Positions 25,651 to 36,819 are shown, counted from the stretch's first letter. The stretch is DNA of 64,000 nucleotides from Kluyvera cryocrescens NBRC 102467 (GCF_001571285.1 NZ_BCTM01000013.1:62001-126000); one strand, 5' to 3'. A program made the numbers and translations. Notes: generated from the sequence alone by a model not told the origin.

Positions 25651-26589
25651 ATGGGCAAGGCAGTCATTGCGATTCACGGCGGGGCGGGGGCCATCAGCCG
25701 CCAACAGATGTCGGCGCAAAAAGAGCACGAGTACGTGACGGCGCTGTCCGATATCGTCGAAAGCGCGCAGAAAATGCTGGAGTCCGGAGCCAGCGCGCTG
25801 GATGCGGTGACCGAAGCGGTGCGCCTTCTGGAAGAGTGTCCACTGTTTAACGCGGGCATCGGTTCAGTTTTTACTGCGGCGGAAACCCATGAGCTCGACG
25901 CCTGCGTGATGGATGGTCATTCGCTGCAGGCGGGAGCCGTTGCCGGAGTGAAACACCTGCGTAATCCGGTGCTGGCAGCCCGGCTGGTGCTGGAAAAAAG
26001 CCCGCATGTGATGATGATTGGCGAAGGCGCTGAAGCCTTTGCTGAAGCAGAAGGCATGGCGCGGGTGGACAACGCGCTGTTTTCCACCGATATGCGTTTT
26101 CAACAGCTGTTGGAGGCGCGCAGCCATGGCCAATTTATTCTCGACCATGATGCACCGCTTGATGAGCGGCAGAAAATGGGCACCGTAGGGGCCGTGGCGC
26201 TGGACGTTAACGGCAACCTGGCGGCCGCCACATCCACCGGTGGGATGACCAACAAACTACCGGGCCGGGTCGGCGATAGTCCGCTGGTGGGGGCGGGATG
26301 CTATGCCAATAACGCCAGCGTTGCCGTCTCCTGTACCGGCACTGGCGAAGTGTTTATTCGCACGCTGGCGGCCTATGACATCGCGGCCTTAATGGAGTAT
26401 GGCAATCTCAGCCTGCTCGAGGCCTGTGAGCGCGTGGTGATGGAGAAACTCCCGGCGCTCGGCGGCAGCGGTGGATTGATTGCCATTGATCGTGAAGGCA
26501 ACGTCGTGCTGCCGTTTAACAGCGAAGGTATGTATCGCGCCTGGGCCTATGCCGGCGATACGCCGACCATTGGTATTTACAAGGAATAG
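25651..26589 (+). CDS. iaaA: IaaA, isoaspartyl peptidase/L-asparaginase
   Basis: This 312-residue N-terminal-nucleophile hydrolase is made as a precursor that cuts itself before the catalytic threonine in [10 protein letters not shown] (Thr178). Substrate-binding [15 protein letters not shown] and GCYANN are present. It hydrolyses beta-aspartyl dipeptides. It ends at GIYKE, about nine residues before the end of the 321-residue E. coli protein, in a part not needed for the fold. It is the first gene of the iaaA-gsiABCD operon; gsiA begins 11 bp downstream. Confidence 0.95.
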   Translation: MGKAVIAIHGGAGAISRQQMSAQKEHEYVTALSDIVESAQKMLESGASALDAVTEAVRLLEECPLFNAGIGSVFTAAETHELDACVMDGHSLQAGAVAGVKHLRNPVLAARLVLEKSPHVMMIGEGAEAFAEAEGMARVDNALFSTDMRFQQLLEARSHGQFILDHDAPLDERQKMGTVGAVALDVNGNLAAATSTGGMTNKLPGRVGDSPLVGAGCYANNASVAVSCTGTGEVFIRTLAAYDIAALMEYGNLSLLEACERVVMEKLPALGGSGGLIAIDREGNVVLPFNSEGMYRAWAYAGDTPTIGIYKE

Positions 26590-26600
26590 AAGGAGCTACC

Positions 26601-28463
26601 GTGCCGCATTCCGATGAGCTTGCTGTTTCTCAGGTGCTGAGCGTTCAGAACCTGAATGTCGCCTTTCGTCAGGATAAACAGTCCGTTGGCGTCGTACACC
26701 AGCTCTCGTTTCATCTTAATCGGGGCGAGACCCTGGCGATTGTCGGCGAATCAGGTTCGGGGAAATCGGTCACCGCGCTGGCGCTGATGCGTCTACTGGA
26801 GCAGGGAAGCGGGCAGGTCTCCTGTGAGCAGATGCTGCTGCGTCGGCGCAATCGTGAGGTGGTTGATCTGCTGGAGCAGACCCCAGCGCAGATGCGTGGC
26901 ATCCGCGGAGCGGATGTGGCGATGATTTTCCAGGAGCCGATGACCTCACTGAATCCGGTGTTCACCATCGGCGAGCAGATTGCCGAGTCGATTCGCCTGC
27001 ACCAGGGGCTCGGACGGGAAGAGGCGCTGGCTGAAGCCAAGCGAATGCTCGATAAAGTGCGCATTCCAGAAGCGCAAACCATGCTCTCACGCTATCCGCA
27101 TCAGCTCTCCGGCGGGATGCGCCAGCGGGTGATGATCGCCATGGCGCTGTCGTGCCGCCCAGCGGTGCTGATCGCCGATGAGCCGACCACCGCGCTGGAT
27201 GTCACTATCCAGGCGCAAATCCTCCAGCTTATCGACGTGCTGCAAAAAGAGATGTCGATGGGCGTTATTTTTATCACCCATGATATGGGCGTCGTGGCGG
27301 AAATAGCCGATCGGGTGCTGGTAATGCACCAGGGTAACGCGGTGGAGACCGGCAGCGTCGAGGCGATTTTCAACGCTCCTCAGCACGCCTATACCCAACG
27401 CCTGCTGGCGGCGGTGCCCCGGCTGGGCGCGATGCGCGGCAGCGATTTTCCGCAGAGTTTTCCCGAACTCAACGCGCCGCACATTGCGCCGCAGCGGCAA
27501 AATACGGTGGTGGAAGGCAAACCGATTCTCCAGGTTCGGGACCTGGTGACCCGCTTCCCGCTGCGCGGTGGATTATTAAACCGCGTGACCCGGGAGGTCC
27601 ATGCGGTGGAAAACGTCAGTTTTGACCTCTGGCCGGGAGAAACGTTGTCGCTGGTCGGCGAGTCAGGCTGCGGGAAATCAACCACCGGGCGCGCGCTGCT
27701 GCGGTTGGTGGAATCGCAAAGCGGGACAATCACTTTTAACGGCGAGCGGATTGATACGCTTTCAGCAAACCAGCTTCAACCGCTGCGTCGCGACATCCAG
27801 TTTATCTTCCAGGATCCTTTCGCCTCTCTCGACCCGCGGCACACGGTCGGTTTCTCGATTATGGAACCCCTGCGTATTCACGGCGTGCTGGAAGGCGAGG
27901 CGCTTCAGCAGCGCGTCGAGTGGCTGTTGCAGCGCGTGGGCCTGCTGCCGGAACATGCGTGGCGCTATCCGCATGAGTTCTCCGGCGGGCAGCGCCAACG
28001 CATTTGCATCGCTCGCGCCCTCGCGCTGGAGCCGAAGGTGGTGATTGCCGATGAATCCGTGTCGGCGCTGGATGTCTCTATTCGCGCGCAGATCATCAAT
28101 CTGCTGCTCTCCTTGCAGCGGGAAATGGGCATTGCATTTCTGTTTATTTCCCATGATATGGCGGTGGTAGAACGTATTAGCCACCGCGTGGCGGTGATGT
28201 ACCGCGGGCGCATTGTGGAAATCGGCCCGCGTCGGGCTATCTTTGAAAATCCGCAGCATCCCTATACGCGTAAGCTACTGGCCGCCGTGCCGGTGGCCGA
28301 TCCCGCGCATCGTCGCCCGCAGCGCGTGCTGCTGTCGGATGAGCTACCGGGGAATATCTATCGACGGGGCGAGGCGATCGAACCCGTTCATTTGCAGCAG
28401 ATCTCGCCGGGGCACTATGTGGCCCGCGAACCAATAAGCAGTGCGCTAAGAGAGCCGAAATAA
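26601..28463 (+). CDS. gsiA: GsiA, glutathione importer ATPase
   Basis: The 620-residue protein is a fusion of two ABC ATPase domains: Walker [10 protein letters not shown] with signature LSGGMRQR in the first, and GESGCGKST with FSGGQRQR in the second, each followed by an oligopeptide-transporter C-terminal extension. It powers the GsiBCD glutathione importer. The start is GTG at 26601, after AAGGAGCTACC, agreeing with the E. coli N-terminus MPHSDEL. It sits in the operon after iaaA, consistent with joint use of imported peptides. Confidence 0.96.
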   Translation: MPHSDELAVSQVLSVQNLNVAFRQDKQSVGVVHQLSFHLNRGETLAIVGESGSGKSVTALALMRLLEQGSGQVSCEQMLLRRRNREVVDLLEQTPAQMRGIRGADVAMIFQEPMTSLNPVFTIGEQIAESIRLHQGLGREEALAEAKRMLDKVRIPEAQTMLSRYPHQLSGGMRQRVMIAMALSCRPAVLIADEPTTALDVTIQAQILQLIDVLQKEMSMGVIFITHDMGVVAEIADRVLVMHQGNAVETGSVEAIFNAPQHAYTQRLLAAVPRLGAMRGSDFPQSFPELNAPHIAPQRQNTVVEGKPILQVRDLVTRFPLRGGLLNRVTREVHAVENVSFDLWPGETLSLVGESGCGKSTTGRALLRLVESQSGTITFNGERIDTLSANQLQPLRRDIQFIFQDPFASLDPRHTVGFSIMEPLRIHGVLEGEALQQRVEWLLQRVGLLPEHAWRYPHEFSGGQRQRICIARALALEPKVVIADESVSALDVSIRAQIINLLLSLQREMGIAFLFISHDMAVVERISHRVAVMYRGRIVEIGPRRAIFENPQHPYTRKLLAAVPVADPAHRRPQRVLLSDELPGNIYRRGEAIEPVHLQQISPGHYVAREPISSALREPK

Positions 28464-28554
28464 TTCGTGTGACATCATGGAACGGCGGCCTTACGCCGCT
28501 CACGTGATAGATAACGGGCAGAAATCGATAATAAAACGACAGGCAGGGGACAAC

Positions 28555-30093
28555 ATGACACAACGCATTTCACGTAAATGGCTGGTTGCACTGGGGGTAG
28601 CGTCCGCGCTTGCCGCCTCTCCCGCGTTCGCGGCAAAAGATGTAGTGGTAGCGGTGGGGTCCAACTTCACCACGTTGGATCCGTATGACGCCAACGACAC
28701 GCTGTCGCAGGCGGTAGCCAAATCCTTCTATCAGGGGCTGTTTGGCCTGGATAAAGAGATGAAGCTGCAAAACGTCCTCGCGGAAAGCTACACCGTCTCT
28801 GACGATGGTAAGGTCTATACCGTTAAGCTGCGTCAGGGAGTGAAATTCCAGGACGGCACTGATTTCAATGCCGAAGCGGTGAAGATTAACCTCGACCGCG
28901 CCAGCAACCCGGAAAGCCACCTTAAGCGCTACAACCTGTACAAAAATATCGATAAGACCGAAGCGGTGGACGCCAGTACGGTGAAAATCACGTTAAAACA
29001 GCCGTTCTCGGCGTTTATCAATATTCTTGCTCACCCGGCAACGGCAATGATTTCGCCCGCGGCGCTGAAAAAATACGGTAACGAGATTGGCTTCCATCCG
29101 GTAGGAACCGGGCCGTATCAGTTGGATACCTGGAACCAAACTGACTTTGTGAAGGTGAGCAAATTTGCCAACTACTGGCAAAAAGGGCTGCCGAAGCTGG
29201 ACTCCATTACCTGGCGCCCGGTGGTTGATAACAACACCCGCGCGGCGATGCTGCAAACCGGTGAAGCGCAGTTCGCTTTCCCGATCCCTTACGAGCAGGC
29301 CGCGCTGCTGGCGAAAAACAGCCAGCTTGAACTGGTGGCGAGCCCGTCCATCATGCAGCGCTACATCAGCATGAACGTGACGCAAAAACCGTTTGATAAT
29401 CCTAAAGTCCGCGAGGCCATCAACTACGCGATTAACCGCCAGGCGCTGGTGAAGGTGGCCTTTGCCGGTTACGCGACGCCGGCAACCGGGGTGGTGCCAC
29501 CGTCTATCGCCTACGCACAGCAGTACCAGCCGTGGCCGTATGATCCGGCTAAAGCGCGCGAGCTGTTAAAAGAAGCGGGCTATCCGAACGGATTTAGCAC
29601 CACGCTGTGGTCATCGCATAACCACAGTACCGCGCAAAAGGTTCTGCAGTTTACCCAGCAGCAGTTGGCGCAGATTGGCATTAAGGCGCAGGTCACGGCG
29701 ATGGATGCCGGTCAGCGCGCGGCAGAAGTGGAAGGCAAAGGGCAGAAAGAGAGCGGTGTGCGGATGTTCTACACCGGCTGGTCGGCATCGACCGGCGAAG
29801 CTGACTGGGCGCTGTCGCCGCTGTTCGCCTCGTCTAACTGGCCGCCAACTCAGTTCAATACCGCGTTCTACGGCAATCCACAGGTTGATAAAGATCTGAC
29901 GGCGGCGCTGCAAACCACCGACGCGAAGGAAAAAGCGCGGCTGTACAAAGAGGCCCAGGATACTATCTGGAAAGAGTCGCCGTGGGTGCCGCTGGTGGTG
30001 GAAAAACTGGTTTCAGCGCACAGCAAGTCTTTGTCCGGGTTCTACATTATGCCGGACACCGGTTTTAGCTTTGATGATGCGGATCTGAAGTAA
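28555..30093 (+). CDS. gsiB: GsiB, glutathione-binding periplasmic protein
   Basis: The 512-residue family-5 solute-binding protein has the same length as E. coli GsiB. Its signal peptide ([26 protein letters not shown]) is followed by [21 protein letters not shown]. It delivers glutathione to GsiCD. The ATG at 28555, preceded by AGGGGACAAC, is preferred to an upstream in-frame start that would bury the signal peptide. A stable hairpin follows the stop codon, a common way to keep the binding protein message more abundant than that of the permeases. Confidence 0.96.
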   Translation: MTQRISRKWLVALGVASALAASPAFAAKDVVVAVGSNFTTLDPYDANDTLSQAVAKSFYQGLFGLDKEMKLQNVLAESYTVSDDGKVYTVKLRQGVKFQDGTDFNAEAVKINLDRASNPESHLKRYNLYKNIDKTEAVDASTVKITLKQPFSAFINILAHPATAMISPAALKKYGNEIGFHPVGTGPYQLDTWNQTDFVKVSKFANYWQKGLPKLDSITWRPVVDNNTRAAMLQTGEAQFAFPIPYEQAALLAKNSQLELVASPSIMQRYISMNVTQKPFDNPKVREAINYAINRQALVKVAFAGYATPATGVVPPSIAYAQQYQPWPYDPAKARELLKEAGYPNGFSTTLWSSHNHSTAQKVLQFTQQQLAQIGIKAQVTAMDAGQRAAEVEGKGQKESGVRMFYTGWSASTGEADWALSPLFASSNWPPTQFNTAFYGNPQVDKDLTAALQTTDAKEKARLYKEAQDTIWKESPWVPLVVEKLVSAHSKSLSGFYIMPDTGFSFDDADLK

Positions 30094-30100
30094 GAGAGGT

Positions 30101-30127
30101 GCCCCTGCTTCACCTGTAAGCAGGGGC
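30101..30127 (+). repeat. gsiB-gsiC intercistronic hairpin
   Basis: GCCCCTGCTT and AAGCAGGGGC form perfect 10-bp arms with a 7-base loop and no T tract. It probably protects or partly terminates the gsiB end of the transcript. Confidence 0.7.
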
Positions 30128-30145
30128 CCTGCGGCAAGGAGAGTC

Positions 30146-31066
30146 ATGCTCAACTATGTAATTAAACGCCTGCTCGGCCTGATCCCCACGCTGTTTATCG
30201 TGGCTGTGCTGGTATTTTTATTTGTCCACATGCTACCGGGTGACCCGGCGCGTTTGATTGCCGGGCCAGAGGCCGACGCACAGGTGATTGCGATGGTGCG
30301 CCAGCAGCTGGGGTTGGATCAGCCGCTGTACGTGCAGTTCTGGCACTATATCAGCCACGCCGTGCAGGGCGATTTTGGTACCTCGATGGTTTCGCGCCGG
30401 CCGGTTTCAGAAGAGATTGCCAGCCGTTTTCTGCCGACGCTGTGGTTAACTCTGGCCAGTATGGCCTGGGCCGTGGTGTTCGGGATGGCGGCGGGTATTG
30501 CGGCCGCCGTCTGGCGTAATCGCTGGCCGGATCGCTTAGGGATGGCGCTGGCGGTCACCGGTATTTCCTTCCCGGCGTTTGCCCTTGGGATGCTGCTGAT
30601 GCAGATCTTCTCCGTCGAGCTGGGATGGCTGCCCACCGTCGGTGCCGACAGCTGGCAGCACTACATTCTACCGTCGATAACGCTGGGTGCGGCCGTGGCA
30701 TCGGTGATGGCGCGCTTTACCCGCGCCTCGTTTGTTGATGTGCTGAATGAAGACTACATGCGCACCGCGCGTGCCAAAGGGGTGAGCGAAAAGGTGGTGG
30801 TGCTTAAGCACGGCCTGCGCAACGCGATGATCCCGGTGGTGACCATGATGGGCCTACAGTTCGGCTTCCTGCTCGGTGGCTCGATTGTGGTCGAAAAAGT
30901 GTTTAACTGGCCGGGGCTGGGGCGCCTGCTGGTTGATTCGGTGGAGATGCGCGACTACCCGGTCATTCAGGCCGAAGTACTGCTGTTTTCACTGGAGTTT
31001 ATTCTTATCAACTTAGTGGTGGATGTGCTTTACGCCGCCATTAACCCAGCTATCAGGTATAAATAA
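30146..31066 (+). CDS. gsiC: GsiC, glutathione importer permease
   Basis: This 306-residue DppB-type permease has six membrane segments and the EAA loop around [26 protein letters not shown] that docks on the ATPase. It pairs with GsiD. It starts after GGAGAGTC at 30146, and its stop is followed one base later by the gsiD start. Confidence 0.96.
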   Translation: MLNYVIKRLLGLIPTLFIVAVLVFLFVHMLPGDPARLIAGPEADAQVIAMVRQQLGLDQPLYVQFWHYISHAVQGDFGTSMVSRRPVSEEIASRFLPTLWLTLASMAWAVVFGMAAGIAAAVWRNRWPDRLGMALAVTGISFPAFALGMLLMQIFSVELGWLPTVGADSWQHYILPSITLGAAVASVMARFTRASFVDVLNEDYMRTARAKGVSEKVVVLKHGLRNAMIPVVTMMGLQFGFLLGGSIVVEKVFNWPGLGRLLVDSVEMRDYPVIQAEVLLFSLEFILINLVVDVLYAAINPAIRYK

Positions 31067-31067
31067 C

Positions 31068-31979
31068 GTGCGATTATTGAATTGGCGCAGGCAGGCGGTA
31101 CTCAATGCCATGCCGGTGATGCAAACGGGGAAACAACGCACGCCGTGGCGCGAGTTCTGGCGGCGTTTCCGCCAGCAGCCGGTAGCGATGGCCTCGGGCA
31201 TTTTCGTGCTGCTGCTGATTGCGGTGGCGGTGGTGGCGCCGTGGATAGCGCCATTTGATGCCGAAAACTATTTTGACTACGACCGCCTGAACGAAGGGCC
31301 GTCGCTGATGCACTGGTTTGGCGTCGATTCGCTGGGCCGTGACATTTTCAGCCGGGTGCTGGTGGGGGCGCAAATCTCGTTGACCGCCGGGGTGTTTGCC
31401 GTACTGATTGGTTCGGTAATCGGCACGGTGCTGGGTCTGCTGGCGGGCTATTACGAAGGCTGGTGGGATCGCATCATCATGCGTATCTGCGACGTACTGT
31501 TTGCCTTCCCTGGTATTCTGCTGGCGATTGCGGTGGTGGCGATTATGGGCAGCGGGATGACCAACGTGATTATTGCGGTAGCGATATTCTCCGTTCCGGC
31601 GTTTGCGCGGCTGGTGCGTGGCAACACCCTGGTGCTCAAGCAACAGACCTTTATTGAGTCGGCGCGCAGCATTGGTGCCAGCGATAGCGTGATTCTGTTC
31701 CAGCATATTCTGCCCGGCACGGTGTCATCGATTGTGGTCTATTTCACCATGCGTATTGGGGTATCGATAATCTCGGCGGCCAGCCTGTCGTTCCTCGGTC
31801 TCGGCGCGCAGCCGCCGACGCCAGAGTGGGGCGCGATGCTTAACGAAGCGCGTGCGGATATGGTGATTGCACCTCACGTCGCGATATTCCCGGCGCTGGC
31901 GATTTTCCTGACGGTGCTGGCGTTTAATCTGCTGGGTGATGGTCTGCGCGATGCGCTGGATCCGAAGCTGAAGGGGTAG
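31068..31979 (+). CDS. gsiD: GsiD, glutathione importer permease
   Basis: The 303-residue DppC-type permease matches E. coli GsiD in length and sequence. Its EAA loop ([23 protein letters not shown]) is clear. The start is GTG at 31068 (reading [11 protein letters not shown]), one base after the gsiC stop; upstream in-frame codons lie inside gsiC. In E. coli, pdeI and dgcI follow gsiD; here rimO follows directly. Confidence 0.95.
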   Translation: MRLLNWRRQAVLNAMPVMQTGKQRTPWREFWRRFRQQPVAMASGIFVLLLIAVAVVAPWIAPFDAENYFDYDRLNEGPSLMHWFGVDSLGRDIFSRVLVGAQISLTAGVFAVLIGSVIGTVLGLLAGYYEGWWDRIIMRICDVLFAFPGILLAIAVVAIMGSGMTNVIIAVAIFSVPAFARLVRGNTLVLKQQTFIESARSIGASDSVILFQHILPGTVSSIVVYFTMRIGVSIISAASLSFLGLGAQPPTPEWGAMLNEARADMVIAPHVAIFPALAIFLTVLAFNLLGDGLRDALDPKLKG

Positions 31980-31988
31980 AGAGGAAAA

Positions 31989-32047
31989 TACCCGGTTGCG
32001 TATAACGCTACCGGGTAAAGCGGTAGGCCAGAGAAGCTGACCTACCG
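31989..32047. repeat. Two-hairpin element between gsiD and rimO
   Basis: TACCCGG/CCGGGTA and CGGTAGG/CCTACCG form two adjacent hairpins in the convergent gap. The arrangement resembles a small REP-type or bidirectional terminator element. Confidence 0.55.
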
Positions 32048-32062
32048 TGATGAGGCGTCGTC

Positions 32063-33376
32063 TTAAACCCGGCTGCCCCACAGGTCATATTCGTCCGCGT
32101 TTTCAACCTTCACGCGGACCACATCACCCGGTTTCACCTCGGTTTCACCATTCAGATACACCGCACCGTCGATTTCCGGGGCGTCGGCCATACTGCGGCC
32201 AATGGCGCCTTCTTCGTCAACTTCATCGATCATCACCAGAATTTCGCGGCCGACCTTTTCCTGCAGGCGCTCGGCGGAAATTTGCTGCTGCAGCTGCATG
32301 AAGCGGTTCCAGCGATCTTCTTTCACGTCATCTGGTACCTGATCCGGCAGATCGTTTGCCGACGCACCGTCAACCGGGCTGTACTGGAAGCAGCCTACGC
32401 GGTCGAGGCGGGCTTCTTTCAGGAAGTCGAGCAGCATCTGGAAGTCTTCTTCCGTTTCGCCCGGGAAGCCGACGATAAAGGTGGAGCGCAGCGTCAGTTC
32501 AGGGCAGATCTCGCGCCACTGTTTGATACGGGCCAGCTGGCGGTCAACGGAGCCTGGGCGTTTCATCAGTTTGAGAATGCGCGGGCTGGCGTGCTGCAGC
32601 GGAATATCCAGATATGGCAGGATTTTGCCTTCGGCCATCAGCGGGATAACGTTATCCACGTGCGGATACGGGTAAACGTAGTGCAGACGCACCCAAACGC
32701 CGAGTTTAGACAGCTGCTCGCACAGGCTTTCCATGCTGGTTTTAACCGGCTCGCCGTTGTGGAAACCGGTGCGATGCTTGACGTCAACGCCGTAGGCGGA
32801 GGTGTCCTGGGAGATCACCAGAATCTCTTTTACCCCCGCATCGACCAGACGTTTGGCTTCTGCCAGCACTTCGCCAATCGGACGGCTAACCAGATCGCCA
32901 CGCATCGATGGAATGATGCAGAACGCGCAGCGGTGGTTACAGCCTTCGGAAATTTTCAGATAGGCGTAGTGGCGCGGGGTCAGTTTCACGCCTTGTTCCG
33001 GCACCAGGCTCAGGAACGGGTTGTGCTGCGGTTTTGGCGCGTAGTGGTGAACGTGTTCCAGTACCTGCTCGTAGCTGTGCGGGCCGGTGATTTCCAGAAC
33101 CTTTGGGTGCACTTCGCGAATTTGATCTTCTTTGGCACCCAGGCAACCGGTCACAATCACCTTGCCGTTTTCTTTCAGCGCTTCACCGATGGCTTCCAGT
33201 GACTCCTGGACTGCGCTGTCGATAAAACCACAGGTATTGACGATAACCATATCGGCATCATCGTAACTTGGCACTACGTCATAACCTTCAGTGCGCAGTT
33301 CGGTCAGGATACGCTCGGAATCCACCAGGTTTTTTGGGCAGCCGAGGGAGACGAATCCAATTCGCGGTTGTTGCAT
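32063..33376 (-). CDS. rimO: RimO, ribosomal protein S12 methylthiotransferase
   Basis: The 437-residue protein has an N-terminal UPF0004 domain ([12 protein letters not shown] and VNTCGF), a radical-SAM core with CNHRCAFC and a C-terminal TRAM domain ending [12 protein letters not shown]. It adds a methylthio group to Asp89 of ribosomal protein S12. It is convergent with gsiD and divergent from bssR. It is close in length to the E. coli enzyme (441). Confidence 0.96.
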   Translation of the reverse strand: MQQPRIGFVSLGCPKNLVDSERILTELRTEGYDVVPSYDDADMVIVNTCGFIDSAVQESLEAIGEALKENGKVIVTGCLGAKEDQIREVHPKVLEITGPHSYEQVLEHVHHYAPKPQHNPFLSLVPEQGVKLTPRHYAYLKISEGCNHRCAFCIIPSMRGDLVSRPIGEVLAEAKRLVDAGVKEILVISQDTSAYGVDVKHRTGFHNGEPVKTSMESLCEQLSKLGVWVRLHYVYPYPHVDNVIPLMAEGKILPYLDIPLQHASPRILKLMKRPGSVDRQLARIKQWREICPELTLRSTFIVGFPGETEEDFQMLLDFLKEARLDRVGCFQYSPVDGASANDLPDQVPDDVKEDRWNRFMQLQQQISAERLQEKVGREILVMIDEVDEEGAIGRSMADAPEIDGAVYLNGETEVKPGDVVRVKVENADEYDLWGSRV

Positions 33377-33595
33377 TCTAGTACGCTCACAAAGTAAACA
33401 GAAAATAAAAACCGGGCGATTCTACACGGCTTTACGTCGACTCTCTACTGCTACGTTGTGCGTTTCGCGGCATCCGGCAAAGTTGTTGTGTTGTTAAAAT
33501 TGTTGCTAATGATGATTTATTGATATCGCGCAGCATGCTGTTCGTTAAGTAACCTCATAATGACAAGGCCAATGGGTGGCAAGGGAGGTAAATGC

Positions 33596-33979
33596 ATGAC
33601 GGAAAGCAAACTGAAACGCCGGCTGATGGGGCAGCTCATCAACGCGCGAAATGACCTGGATGCCTATTTGCAGCTTCGAAAGGCAAAAGGGTATATGTCA
33701 GTCAGTGATAACGATCATTTGCGTACTAACCTGCTCGAATTGTGTGGTGAATTACGGAGGAGCGTCATAGCGCTTAAACGCGGTAGTTCGCCGACCGAAC
33801 TGGATATTTTTCGGCAGGCGGGCGAGGCGATTGCCTCTGCAGCGGTTTGTCTGATGAGCGGGCGCTACGACTGCCCGTCTTACATTGCGGTAAATGTGGT
33901 GACGCTTGATCGTTGTCTGGCCGCACTGGCCAAAAGCATTCAGAAGCTGGACGCTGAGTCGTCAATGACGCTCGCCTGA
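33596..33979 (+). CDS. bssR: BssR (YliH), biofilm-related regulator
   Basis: The 127-residue protein has the same length as E. coli BssR and shares the block LRKAKGYMSVS and the segment ASAAVCLMSG.YDCP. It is an all-helical cytoplasmic protein that affects biofilm formation through signalling, mechanism unclear. The ATG at 33596 is chosen because AAGGGAGGT lies eight bases before it and it gives the E. coli length. Divergence from the E. coli protein is considerable in the middle third, but flanking genes agree. Confidence 0.88.
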   Translation: MTESKLKRRLMGQLINARNDLDAYLQLRKAKGYMSVSDNDHLRTNLLELCGELRRSVIALKRGSSPTELDIFRQAGEAIASAAVCLMSGRYDCPSYIAVNVVTLDRCLAALAKSIQKLDAESSMTLA

Positions 33980-33982
33980 AAT

Positions 33983-34004
33983 CAGGGGGACATGCGTCCC
34001 CCTG
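33983..34004. terminator. bssR terminator
   Basis: CAGGGGGAC and GTCCCCCTG form perfect 9-bp arms around ATGC, between convergent bssR and the permease gene. Confidence 0.7.
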
Positions 34005-34009
34005 TCATC

Positions 34010-35251
34010 TTATCCCGCGAGGGTGGAACCCTGCGGCTGCACCGCGGCGGGTTTATCCGCGCGCGAATCCCGCAGCGTAAAGACCGATACGAGGGTAAAG
34101 AACCCGGCAATCGCGCCCAGAATCAGGTAGGTGTCGGCAAAACCAATCGTGTCATACAGGTAACCGGCAATCGGTGAATAGACGGCGGTCGCGATAGAGG
34201 CGACGAACAGCACCAGCAGGTAGACCGTGGACAGTAGCTTGTTGTCGAAATTGGCAGAGATGAATTTAAACACGGAGACCAGAATCAGCGGTTTTTCGAT
34301 GGCGTGCAGCATTTTGACCGCGGCAATCCAAACTGGGCCCAGTTGCATCGCGGAACCGGCAATACGCACGGACATTATCGTCCCGGCAATCACCAGCGCC
34401 CATTTGGCCCCGGTACGGTTAACAAACCACGGCATCAGGCACAGGAACAGCGTCTCACCGCATACCTGAATAGAGGCTAAAATCCCATACCAGTGGTTGC
34501 CTTCCTCTTTGGTCGGGAACTGCATGGAGAAATACTGGGCAAACTGCTGGTCATAGGTGTCGTAAATCTGCGTGACGAACAGAGTAAAGATCAGCAGCAT
34601 CCAGAACTGTCCGTTTTTCGCCAGCTCCAGCGCATGGACCACTTTCAGCGAGTTGGTCTTTTGGATTTCCGCATCGGTCAGCTCGATTTTGGTCATCATA
34701 AAGCACAGCGCTGCCACAATGATCGCACAGCTGGCAAGCCAGAAGGAGAGGTTAGGCAGGGTGTCGATATATTTACCGACAATCCACGCGGCCGCTGCCC
34801 AACCCAGCGATCCCCACATGCGCACCCGGCCATATTCAAAGCTATAGCGACGGGAAATTTTATCAATGTACGAGTCAATAACGCCGCAGCCGGAGTTAAA
34901 GATGATGCCGAGGTAGACCCCGCCGAAAATGGCGCCAAGCCAGAAGCTGTGAACCAGCAGCGGGGCGTAGACGTAAATAAAGAACGGGCCAACGGGGAGC
35001 AGGAGCGCGAGGATAATCCAGATGAGCTGTTTTTTCAGGCCAAACTTATCGGAAATAAAGCCAAAGAATGGCTGCATCAGCAGCGCGATAAAGGCGTTAG
35101 TGGCGTAGAGCAGCCCGGTTTGCGTCGCGCTGATCCCCAGATGCTGCGTGGTCCAGATAACAAAGAACGCCATGGTTGCTGACCAGGCGAACAGGTAGAG
35201 AAAATCGAATATGCTGAGCAGTATATAATTTCGTTTGCCGGGTAGTAGCAT
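34010..35251 (-). CDS. Oligosaccharide:H+ symporter (LacY/RafB/MelY type)
   Basis: This 413-residue MFS permease of the OHS family shares LacY/RafB features: SDKFGLKKQLIW after helix 2, GIIFNSGCGVIDSYIDK, FEYGRVRMWGSLGWA, and the helix IX-X region MLHAIEKPLILVSVFKFI with the Glu/His-type substrate and proton residues. Likely substrates are lactose, melibiose or another galactoside. The ATG at 35251 follows GAGGATGTGG. Its promoter region carries a perfect CRP site and a lacO-like operator spaced much as in the E. coli lac promoter. With the LacI relative and GH42 enzyme next door it forms a lac-like unit. Confidence 0.85.
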   Translation of the reverse strand: MLLPGKRNYILLSIFDFLYLFAWSATMAFFVIWTTQHLGISATQTGLLYATNAFIALLMQPFFGFISDKFGLKKQLIWIILALLLPVGPFFIYVYAPLLVHSFWLGAIFGGVYLGIIFNSGCGVIDSYIDKISRRYSFEYGRVRMWGSLGWAAAAWIVGKYIDTLPNLSFWLASCAIIVAALCFMMTKIELTDAEIQKTNSLKVVHALELAKNGQFWMLLIFTLFVTQIYDTYDQQFAQYFSMQFPTKEEGNHWYGILASIQVCGETLFLCLMPWFVNRTGAKWALVIAGTIMSVRIAGSAMQLGPVWIAAVKMLHAIEKPLILVSVFKFISANFDNKLLSTVYLLVLFVASIATAVYSPIAGYLYDTIGFADTYLILGAIAGFFTLVSVFTLRDSRADKPAAVQPQGSTLAG

Positions 35252-35342
35252 CGCCACATCCTCATCAAATATCAGGCCATCCCCTTGGCACATAGCAATT
35301 GCCTGTGCCCACTGAATATTGTTTTGGTATGTCTCGTTGTAA

Positions 35343-35363
35343 AAATGTCATACGTTAACAATT
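35343..35363. promoter_or_regulatory. lacO-like operator before the permease
   Basis: Aligned by hand to the 21-bp E. coli lacO1, 15 positions match, including a complete TAACAATT half. Its centre lies about 75 bp downstream of the CRP site centre, close to the 72-73 bp seen in the E. coli lac promoter. Confidence 0.55.
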
Positions 35364-35387
35364 TCTGTTTTAATCTGACATCTGAAC

Positions 35388-35413
35388 GCCATAGGCAAGC
35401 AATGCCTATGGCG
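35388..35413. repeat. Hairpin between CRP and operator sites
   Basis: CGCCATAGGCA and TGCCTATGGCG form perfect 11-bp arms around AGCA. It may be the terminator or 3' end of the lacI-like message, though no T tract follows. Confidence 0.55.
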
Positions 35414-35419
35414 GTTAAT

Positions 35420-35435
35420 TGTGATTTGTTTCACA
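35420..35435. promoter_or_regulatory. CRP site, perfect consensus
   Basis: TGTGATTTGTTTCACA matches all ten conserved bases of TGTGA-N6-TCACA. It is upstream of the OHS permease and implies catabolite control. Confidence 0.8.
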
Positions 35436-35505
35436 AATGTATGCGGGATTTAGCTGTGATTAGCGATAACGATCACTTATTGATTTATGAGAACGTATGA
35501 CTTTA

Positions 35506-36588
35506 CTAAATCTTCGGCGTCAGTTTATCCGCCAGCGATCGCAGTTGATCGGCAATACTTAACAGGTCGGTCTCGGAATTATGCAGCGGCCCCGCCGAAT
35601 TTCGCACCACCAGACGGCTTGGCAGGATGGTCGATGCGCGTAAAGTCTGCGGTGAATCTACCGACTGAAGCAACTGCTGAACGGCCATTTTTCCTTGCAA
35701 ATCAAAATCAATAGCGACGGTGGTTAATGCCGGTTCGAAGAAGGCGCTCTCGTAGGTATCGTCGTAACCAATAAGTGAAATGTCCTGCGGGATTTTGCGT
35801 TTTTGCTGATGCAATGCACTGAGCGCACCCAGCGCCATCTGGTCATTGGCAATCAGCAACGCCGTCGCCTGCGGGGTTTCGCGCAGCATTTGCAACGTAG
35901 CCAGATAGCCGCTTTGCGCGTCCCACTGGCCATGATGTACCGCCAACGGGTTGAGCTGGTAGGAGGCCAACGTGTCGCGCCAGGTGTTTAAACGCAGGCG
36001 GGCAGGGACCGAATCCTCTGGGCCGGAAAGCAGACAGAACTGGCGATGGCCGAGATCGTACAGGTGCTTGACGCTGGCGCGCGCGCCTTCTGCCGGGTTG
36101 AAGGTCACGTTGAACACGGAGCTATAGGGGTCAACGTCGAGGAACAGGCACAGCACGTCCGGGTTTTCGTCGACCAGACTTTCCGCCACCGGCGTTTCGA
36201 GCGGGGCGTTGACGAAAACCCGTTCCACGCGCTGGGATTTGAGTTCATTGATGGCGGCCTGAATGCTGCTATCGCTGGCGTCATCAATCATTGCAATCAG
36301 CACCTGATAGCCCTGTTCACCGGCGTATTTCTTCACCGCGGCGGCGATTTGCGACGGCGCGTGCAGCGCCAGCGATGTGGTCACCAGACCCAGCGTTTTA
36401 CTCTCTTTGCCCACCAGCTGCTGGGCGACGCGGTTAGGAACGTACTTCAGCTCAGCAATGGCCTGTTCAATTTTCTTGCGCGTTTTCGCCGATACGTTGG
36501 CGGAATTATTGAGCACGCGGGAGACCGTCTGATACGACACATCGGCGTGGCGCGCCACATCCGCGAGAGTTGCTGCTTTGGTTTTCAT
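35506..36588 (-). CDS. LacI-type repressor, close relative of E. coli LacI
   Basis: The 360-residue protein shares long stretches with E. coli LacI itself: VSYQTVSRVLN in the recognition helix, YVPNRVAQQLVGKES in the hinge, SLALHAPSQI, SVPARLRL and IANDQMALGAL. The YQ pair of the recognition helix, which reads lac operators, is kept. A C-terminal heptad-like tail (SIADQLRSLADKL) resembles the LacI tetramerisation helix. It is flanked by a permease and a GH42 beta-galactosidase, each with a lacO-like site. It should respond to a galactoside inducer such as an allolactose-like sugar. Confidence 0.88.
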   Translation of the reverse strand: MKTKAATLADVARHADVSYQTVSRVLNNSANVSAKTRKKIEQAIAELKYVPNRVAQQLVGKESKTLGLVTTSLALHAPSQIAAAVKKYAGEQGYQVLIAMIDDASDSSIQAAINELKSQRVERVFVNAPLETPVAESLVDENPDVLCLFLDVDPYSSVFNVTFNPAEGARASVKHLYDLGHRQFCLLSGPEDSVPARLRLNTWRDTLASYQLNPLAVHHGQWDAQSGYLATLQMLRETPQATALLIANDQMALGALSALHQQKRKIPQDISLIGYDDTYESAFFEPALTTVAIDFDLQGKMAVQQLLQSVDSPQTLRASTILPSRLVVRNSAGPLHNSETDLLSIADQLRSLADKLTPKI

Positions 36589-36768
36589 ACTCGCCCCATC
36601 AAAGATTTGTCACAGTATACCCGAGCGATTGTTGGACGTGTCACCTAAGCAGCGGCAGGACTGCGGGGGCGGGATGTTTTGGGCGATAAATCACCTAAAA
36701 CGCGTGATGGATCACATTTTATGCCGGCATGGGTTGCGGTAACCGGGGGGGAACGCGTAGAAAATCCT

Positions 36769-36789
36769 AATTGTGAACGAATAACATTT
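36769..36789. promoter_or_regulatory. lacO1-like operator before the GH42 gene
   Basis: Eighteen of 21 positions match E. coli lacO1, starting AATTGTGAACG and continuing AATAACA; mismatches are at positions 9, 12 and 19. It lies 31-51 bp before the GH42 start, where it would block transcription. A plausible promoter (TTGCGG, 18 bp, TAGAAA) stands just upstream. Confidence 0.8.
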
Positions 36790-36819
36790 TTTGTCTTTAT
36801 GCGACATAAGGGAACCGAC

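Noticed and set aside
35454-35474. Third lacO-like site
   Set aside because: Only 10 of 21 positions match lacO1; the shared ATAAC core alone is not enough.
36704-36715. CRP site before the GH42 gene
   Set aside because: GTGATGGATCAC is palindromic and at about the lac distance from the operator, but the spacer is four bases, not six.
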